DNA of 7,269 nucleotides from Kofleriaceae bacterium (GTDB lineage Bacteria > Myxococcota_A > Polyangia > Haliangiales > Haliangiaceae). The notes below the pieces were generated by a model. The model was not told the DNA's origin. It saw only the letters and a list, made by a program, of their open reading frames with translations, and ran no database searches. Positions 1 to 4,700 of the stretch are shown piece by piece. The stretch's first letter is position 1. Each line of letters starts with the position of its first letter. Made by a program: the position numbers and the translations under genes. The stretch covers positions 1 through 7,269 of the forward strand of contig JAHEAK010000254.1 in NCBI GenBank assembly GCA_024642805.1, given 5' to 3'.

Positions 1-1
1 C

Positions 2-58
2 GAGCGCATGCCCAAGTACGAAAACCGGGTCATGACGATGGTCATCGCGCCTAAGTAG
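2..58 (+). CDS. C-terminal end of an unidentified protein (partial)
   Basis: The frame starting at base 2 reads 18 codons (ERMPKYENRVMTMVIAPK) and stops at TAG 56-58. The gene begins before the window. Nearly every third codon position is G or C, as in the other genes here, while the other two plus-strand frames give either an arginine/histidine-rich peptide or an early stop. The tail is too short to assign a family and no function is proposed. It converges on the MAPEG-family gene, with only 26 bases between the two stop codons. Confidence 0.5.
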   Translation, partial: ERMPKYENRVMTMVIAPK

Positions 59-75
59 GACACGCGCGTTTAGCA

Positions 76-101
76 GGGGCGCCGCTAGCCGAGCGCGCCC
101 C
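76..101. terminator. Inverted repeat at convergent gene ends, possible bidirectional terminator
   Basis: GGGGCGC (76-82) and GCGCCCC (95-101) form a perfect 7-bp GC stem around a 12-base loop that itself contains GCTAGC. It overlaps the stop codon of the minus-strand MAPEG gene and lies just past the stop of the plus-strand gene. There is no T-run on either strand, so it lacks the U-tract of a textbook intrinsic terminator. The position favours a role in transcript ending or protection, but the function is inferred. Confidence 0.3.
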
Positions 102-486
102 AGCCGAGCGCCAAGACCAGGTCGAGAACGGCCAGCACACTGACCACGGTCCACGTGAGGGCCGTGCCCCAGAAGCGCCCAAAAGAGCGCCCAGAGGTCT
201 GTAGCAGGCCATAGGCGTGCAAGAGGCGAGCAAGCATGAGACCCGAACCCAGGGCGTGTATCCAGGTGGCGGATGCGCCCTGGAGTTCGGCTGCGAGCAA
301 GAGCATGAGAGCGAGCGGCACGTTTTCGACGGTGTTGCCATGGATGCGAACGGCGCGTTCCATCTTTGGGCTCTCGCCAGTGCCAAGGCTGACCTGTTCA
401 GCGCCGCGCACCAGGGTGACCCAGTAGCCAAGGCCAACGATGTAGAGGGCGAAGACGGCGAGGTAGATGGCGGAGACCAGTGGCAT
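85..486 (-). CDS. MAPEG-family integral membrane protein
   Basis: This 133-residue protein belongs to the MAPEG superfamily (membrane-associated proteins in eicosanoid and glutathione metabolism), whose members are four-helix inner-membrane or microsomal proteins, often glutathione-dependent. The family signature is visible: RIHGNTVENVP (residues 47-57), with the characteristic N...EN...P at the start of helix 2, and the helix 3 motif ARLLHAYGL (about 86-94). Hydrophobic segments lie near residues 3-27, 54-70, 73-92 and 105-130. The length matches the short bacterial MAPEG proteins such as E. coli YecN, whose substrate is unknown, so no reaction is assigned. ATG 486 is preferred over an upstream in-frame GTG at 504, because the extra VRSRS adds nothing to the family fold and helix 1 starts immediately after this ATG. 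Only a weak Shine-Dalgarno (AGCAGG) precedes it. The gene is monocistronic within view and convergent with the gene on its left. Confidence 0.85.
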   Translation of the reverse strand: MPLVSAIYLAVFALYIVGLGYWVTLVRGAEQVSLGTGESPKMERAVRIHGNTVENVPLALMLLLAAELQGASATWIHALGSGLMLARLLHAYGLLQTSGRSFGRFWGTALTWTVVSVLAVLDLVLALGWGALG

Positions 487-812
487 CGACCTGCTTCTTA
501 CCACGCCGCGCGACGCGCTGTGGCTCTTCGCGCCTTACAAGAGCAAGTCGGCGCAAACCAAGGCCGAGCCTGCCCCTATCGAGGGGGCGGGCACGATCAG
601 CACACAGCCGCAAGAGCCGGAGGCCATTTTGGCCCCGGGCCCGGCGGCAAAGCACAGCCAGGCGTAGCGTGAGCTTCGGAGATGCTCGAGCAAGTCAAGG
701 CGGAGACTCCCAAGCTGCGTATGCTGCAGCTCTCGCAGGATGGCTCGCGCATCGTGGCGGCGGGAAGATGAGCTCCGAGGAACTTGCTGCACTTCAGCAA
801 GAGCGCGACTAG
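467..812 (+). pseudogene. Possible frameshifted gene remnant (three frame fragments)
   Basis: No intact gene covers 487-866, but coding-like pieces follow one another on the plus strand. Fragment 1 (frame of base 467, open to TAG 665-667) has a codon-position GC pattern typical of a GC-rich gene: by hand count roughly 66, 56 and 84 percent at positions 1, 2 and 3. It includes DALWLFAPYKSKSAQTKAEP. Fragment 2 (673-771) contains MLEQVKAETPKLRMLQLSQD and also has high third-position GC. Fragment 3 begins with ATG 768, which overlaps the TGA of fragment 2 in an ATGA, and encodes MSSEELAALQQERD before TAG 810-812. One reading is a single gene broken by two frameshifts; another is two or three tiny overlapping ORFs. 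The upstream end overlaps the 5' end of the MAPEG gene on the other strand (467-486). No family is recognised. Bases 813-866 show nothing further. Confidence 0.3.
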
Positions 813-878
813 TATCTGGGAAGGGGGCGTTGGCCAGGGCTATGGTGAGGCCCAGACGCAGCTCCCTTGCGCCCCTGG

Positions 879-884
879 TACAAT
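879..884 (+). promoter_or_regulatory. Candidate -10 box (TACAAT) for a leaderless lipoprotein mRNA
   Basis: TACAAT matches the sigma-70 consensus TATAAT at five of six bases. It ends six bases before GTG 891, so a start site at the usual distance would fall on or next to the start codon. No convincing -35 box lies 16-18 bases upstream (ACGCAG at 856-861). No clear Shine-Dalgarno precedes GTG 891, which fits leaderless translation. Confidence 0.35.
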
Positions 885-890
885 TCAGGC

Positions 891-1694
891 GTGAAGGTCT
901 CCACAGCGATCGCTCTGGGATTTCTGCTCGTCGCCAGCGGATGCAGCAGTGAATCGGGAAAGTCCCAACCCGAGAGGCCGGTGGCAGGCCGCCCTGCCCT
1001 GGAGGCACCCGCGAAGGCCGAGCCAGCTACACAGCCAGTTGCGCCCAATGAAAGCAGCACCGAGCTTGCCCTCTATTGTCAAAAGGCCGAGGGCTTGTGC
1101 GCTCTTGCCGCCTCTGCCGGCGAGGACGTGTTTGCGCACTCGTATCGAGAGCACTGCTCGTCGCCAGGAAGTTGTGAGCGCGTCGATGGCGCCTATTGCA
1201 TCGATGAAGTCCCGGGTTCGAGCCAGGGCAATCCTCTGCTCAACGAGCAAAGTAAGTGCTTTGCAAGCACGGGCCAATGCGAGGCCTTTCGTGCCACCCG
1301 CTCGGAGGCCTTGGCGTGCGCCCCCATGTCTGCCCTGATCGTTGCCCAAGAGCTCTACGCGGGAGCCGCCGATCGAGCGAGGCACAATCCGACGAACTAT
1401 CACTGCAGCAATGCCGGTATGTCAGACGGTTCCATTCACTGCTTTGACGACTACTGGTCGTGTGCCTACCGCCGGCACCAGTGGATGGCCGAGAGCGTCC
1501 CCTGTGAGCCACAAGAGCAGGTCTCTTGCTATAGCGCCCCGGTATCCATCCGTCTTGGCCTGCTCGACCCTGTCGAGAGCTGCTATCCAGACTCGAGCGC
1601 GTGCCAGCGGGCTCGCACAGAGCAAGTTCGGGCTGAACCTGCGGTCAGAAGCCGCAGCACGGAATGTGAATACCGAGCCACTACCGGTCCGTAA
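891..1694 (+). CDS. Cysteine-rich secreted lipoprotein of unknown function
   Basis: This 267-residue protein starts at GTG 891. A start at TTG 867 would add MRPWYNSG ahead of the signal peptide and is less likely. Residues 1-17 form a lipoprotein signal peptide (MKVSTAIALGFLLVASG) ending in the lipobox VASG-C18, so the mature protein should be acylated at Cys18. Residues 19-58 are a Pro/Ala/Glu-rich linker. The rest contains 16 cysteines (63, 70, 89, 95, 103, 123, 130, 143, 172, 184, 191, 205, 213, 231, 238, 259), an even number suited to eight disulfides in the periplasm or at the cell surface. The spacing C-x6-C recurs four times (63/70, 123/130, 184/191, 231/238), three of them as C-[FY]-x5-C, which points to an internally repeated small disulfide module. 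No catalytic motif is seen and no function is proposed. It is transcribed towards the large gene on its right and shares no operon with it. Confidence 0.8.
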   Translation: MKVSTAIALGFLLVASGCSSESGKSQPERPVAGRPALEAPAKAEPATQPVAPNESSTELALYCQKAEGLCALAASAGEDVFAHSYREHCSSPGSCERVDGAYCIDEVPGSSQGNPLLNEQSKCFASTGQCEAFRATRSEALACAPMSALIVAQELYAGAADRARHNPTNYHCSNAGMSDGSIHCFDDYWSCAYRRHQWMAESVPCEPQEQVSCYSAPVSIRLGLLDPVESCYPDSSACQRARTEQVRAEPAVRSRSTECEYRATTGP

Positions 1695-1734
1695 AAAGGC
1701 GGCGGCGCGAGCCACACGCCCGCGTCCTCGCCGC
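1693..1734 (-). terminator. Candidate intrinsic terminator of the large fusion gene
   Basis: Read on the minus strand, GCGGCG (1734-1729, starting inside the stop codon) can pair with CGCCGC (1704-1699). One C and a run of five T (1697-1693) follow. The 24-base interval can fold further (ACG/CGT and GAG/CTC pairs), so the stem is likely longer but imperfect. The T-run overlaps the TAA stop of the convergent lipoprotein gene. The plus strand has no matching T-run, so termination should act mainly on the large gene. Confidence 0.45.
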
Positions 1735-4700
1735 TAGCGTTCGATGCTGTCCTCCCCTGGCCCCGTGCGTTGCTCTTCCACCGATCCGCTGGCGTCACCG
1801 ACGATCTTGAACTCGACACGGCGATTGGCCGCTCGGCCCTCTTTGGTGGTGTTGTCGGCAATGGGTTGCTCCTCGCCAAAGCCCGCGGCCTGCAAACGAT
1901 CCGCTGGTACACCTTTGGAAACCAAATAGGCCACGACGGCTTCGGCTCGGCGTTGTGAGAGCGCCTTGTTCTTGTCGTCATTGCCCTGACTGTCGGTATG
2001 ACCTTCGACGCGAATCATCTGGAGTTCGGAGTGATCGGCGAGGACCTCGGCGACGTTGTCCAGAAGACCAAAGGAGCGCGACAGGATCGTCGCTTTGTTG
2101 GTTTGGAAGTAGACGACATCAAGAATGTCGAGCTTGTCGTCGATCAGAGCGACGAGCTGGCGCTTGTTGCAGCCATTGAACTCGGGGTTGCCCGCCTCAT
2201 CAGGACAGTTGTCTAGACGATCGACGACAGTATCGCCGTCGCGATCTGGATCGGGGCAACCCTTCATCGCTGCGACGCCAGATACATCGGGGCAAAGGTC
2301 CTCGAGGTCGACGAAACCATCTCCGTCGTTGTCTGGATCCGGGCAGCCGTTGTCATCTTCGAATCGATCGAAATCTTCGGGCACGCTTGGACACAGATCT
2401 TTCAAGTCGTCGAGGCCATCACCATCGCTATCGGGTATCTCGTCGGGGCAACCATCGTCGTCTTGAAAGGAATTGCGGTTCTCGGCTGCCTGAGGACAGG
2501 GGTCGACAGAGTCGTCGAGGCCATCGCCATCGCTGTCGATGACACTTGCCAGCAGCGGGCCTGCGGCGGCCTTGTCGAGCTCTTTGCGAAAGCGCAGACC
2601 GGCCAAGACGCGCCAGTCAGGAGTACCAAAACCCTCCGAGGTGCCAAGCCCAGCGCCGGCAAAGACGCCCACCGGACCTGGCAAATCGTAGTTGGCCCCT
2701 GCTTTGATCTCGCTGTAGTTGCGATTGTAGGCGCCCAAAATGTCGCCAAGGCCGGTAGCAAGTGCGTAGCTAATGTCGAGCTCCAGCGGCGGTCCGCCCT
2801 TGTCGGCGAAGCGATAGCCGAGTCCGAGGCGAGTCTGCAGCTCGTCATTGATGATGAGATCGAGAACCCGCGTCCTCTTGCGATTGAGCATGCCAATGTT
2901 GGCCGCCAGGCGTACGCCACTGGCAAAGGAGCGCGAGACCAAGATCTCTGGAGCCAGCGCGGCTGACTCGCCGAAATACGTGTTCGAAGAGCTGGTTGGC
3001 AATGTGAAGCCCACCGCGGCGGCCACGTTGACTCCGAATTCGCTCTGCCGAAGGATGCCGATCTTCGGTACCAGGCGAAGATCGCCAAGGCCAAAGCTCG
3101 ACGGGCTGGCGACCGTCTCCATGAGCCCGCCTACGTCTTCTCCTTGATAGAGAATTAGCGGAACTTCGATTCCGAGCTGTACGCGATCGTAGAGCCCAAT
3201 CGAGCCCAGGAGATTGCCAGCCATTCGACTCGAGACCAGAGAGGCTACACGTCCCCGTCCCTCGTCAGTTGGACCGTTGAGGGTGAGCGGATCATCAGCC
3301 CATCCGAGCCACATGGCGAGGTCCAAGACCTTGTGGCCCGTGACCGCCGCCCACTCGACATCGAGGATACCGGCGCCATCCGAGCTGAGTCGAAATCGTT
3401 CCACCGGATAGTCAGTTTCGAGATCGAGTTGTTGCGCCTGCACCGAGCGCGCCGGCAAGAGCATGAGCAGCAGCATGGCGCTGAGAGCACAGCGTGGACG
3501 GCGCGCCAGGCACAAGAGGATCGCAACCACCAACAACGCAAAACCTGTTCCGCCCCTTGGTCCGCTGGTCGAACAGCCACCACCCTGAATTCCGTACTCC
3601 TCAGGCGCAGGAGTGATGTCCTCTTCGACGCGGCAACTCATGTCGCAGGCATCCCCGCTTTGCGTGTTGCCATCATCGCAGGCTTCGCTGCCTTCGATGA
3701 CACCATTGCCGCAGGTGTTGGCCGCTTCACATAGACCAGGAAGGTTGTTGCCACTGACATCGCAAATGTCGCTGGCACACGAGGCGTCGCCGGTCGCGCC
3801 TGGGGCGCTTTGGTTGCATGCCGCGCCAACTTCGAGGAGGCAGCTCGCATCGCAGTCGTCGCCGACAAGCGCATTGCCATCATCGCAGCCCTCGCCGGCC
3901 TCGAGTACACCATTGCCGCACATGTTGACTGCTTCGCAAACGCCTGGGCCCGTGTTGCCGACCGTGTCGCACAGACCACTCGCGCAGGAGTCACTACCAG
4001 TCTCACCTGCGAGATCGGCGTTGCAGCTCGAGCCATCCTCGACCAGACAGGAGGCATTGCAGTCGTCACCGTCAGCGGTGTTGCCATCATCGCAGCCTTC
4101 GCCGGCCTCGAGAGCACCATTGCCGCAGGTGTCTGCATCCTCACAGATGCCAGGAGCCGCGTTACCTGCCACATCGCAGATGTCGCTTGCACAAGACGCG
4201 TTGCCTGTGGCTCCAGGTGCCGCGGCGTTACATGCCGATCCGGTTTCGAGCAAGCAACTGGCGCTGCACGTGTCGCCGTCAGCGGTGTTGCCGTCATCGC
4301 AACCTTCGCCGACCTCGAGTATGCCGTTGCCGCAGGTGAGCAAAGTTTCACAGATACCGGGGCTGGCATTGCCGGTAACATCGCAGTTGCCGCTTGCACA
4401 AGAGGCGCTATCGATGTCACCTGCCGTGTCAGTATTACAGGCAGTGCCGGTCTCGATCAGACAGTTACCGTCGCAGCCGTCATTGGGGTCAGTGCCGCCA
4501 TCATCACAGCCCTCACCAGCTTCGAGGATGGAATTGCCACAACTGAGCGCGGCTTGACAGACGCCGGGGCTGGGACTTCCGACAGTGTCACAGCTGCTAC
4601 TTGCGCACGAGCTGTTACCAAGGGCACCGGCCGCGTCATCGTTGCAGGCCGAACCGTTCTCGATGAGGCAACTGCCGTCGCAGCCGTCACCGGGGCTGTT

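Noticed and set aside
85..504. A longer MAPEG protein starting at GTG 504.
   Set aside because: It would add six polar residues before helix 1. ATG 486 starts directly before the membrane segment and gives the usual family length.
217..672. A 151-codon plus-strand frame over the MAPEG gene.
   Set aside because: Most of it is antisense to the MAPEG gene, whose membrane helices and family motifs are clear. The peptide has no family features.
535..1008. A 157-codon minus-strand frame across the lipoprotein gene start.
   Set aside because: It overlaps the signal peptide region of a well-supported gene on the other strand, is Arg/Ser-rich and shows no recognisable domain. Its open state mirrors the codon bias of the plus-strand frames.
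3435..3530. A separate OmpA gene starting inside the large frame, for example at GTG 3530 or ATG 3476.
   Set aside because: Neither has a convincing Shine-Dalgarno, and the frame is open with no stop in between. Starting at 3476 also loses the basic part of the signal peptide. It remains possible but is not supported enough to annotate as its own gene.
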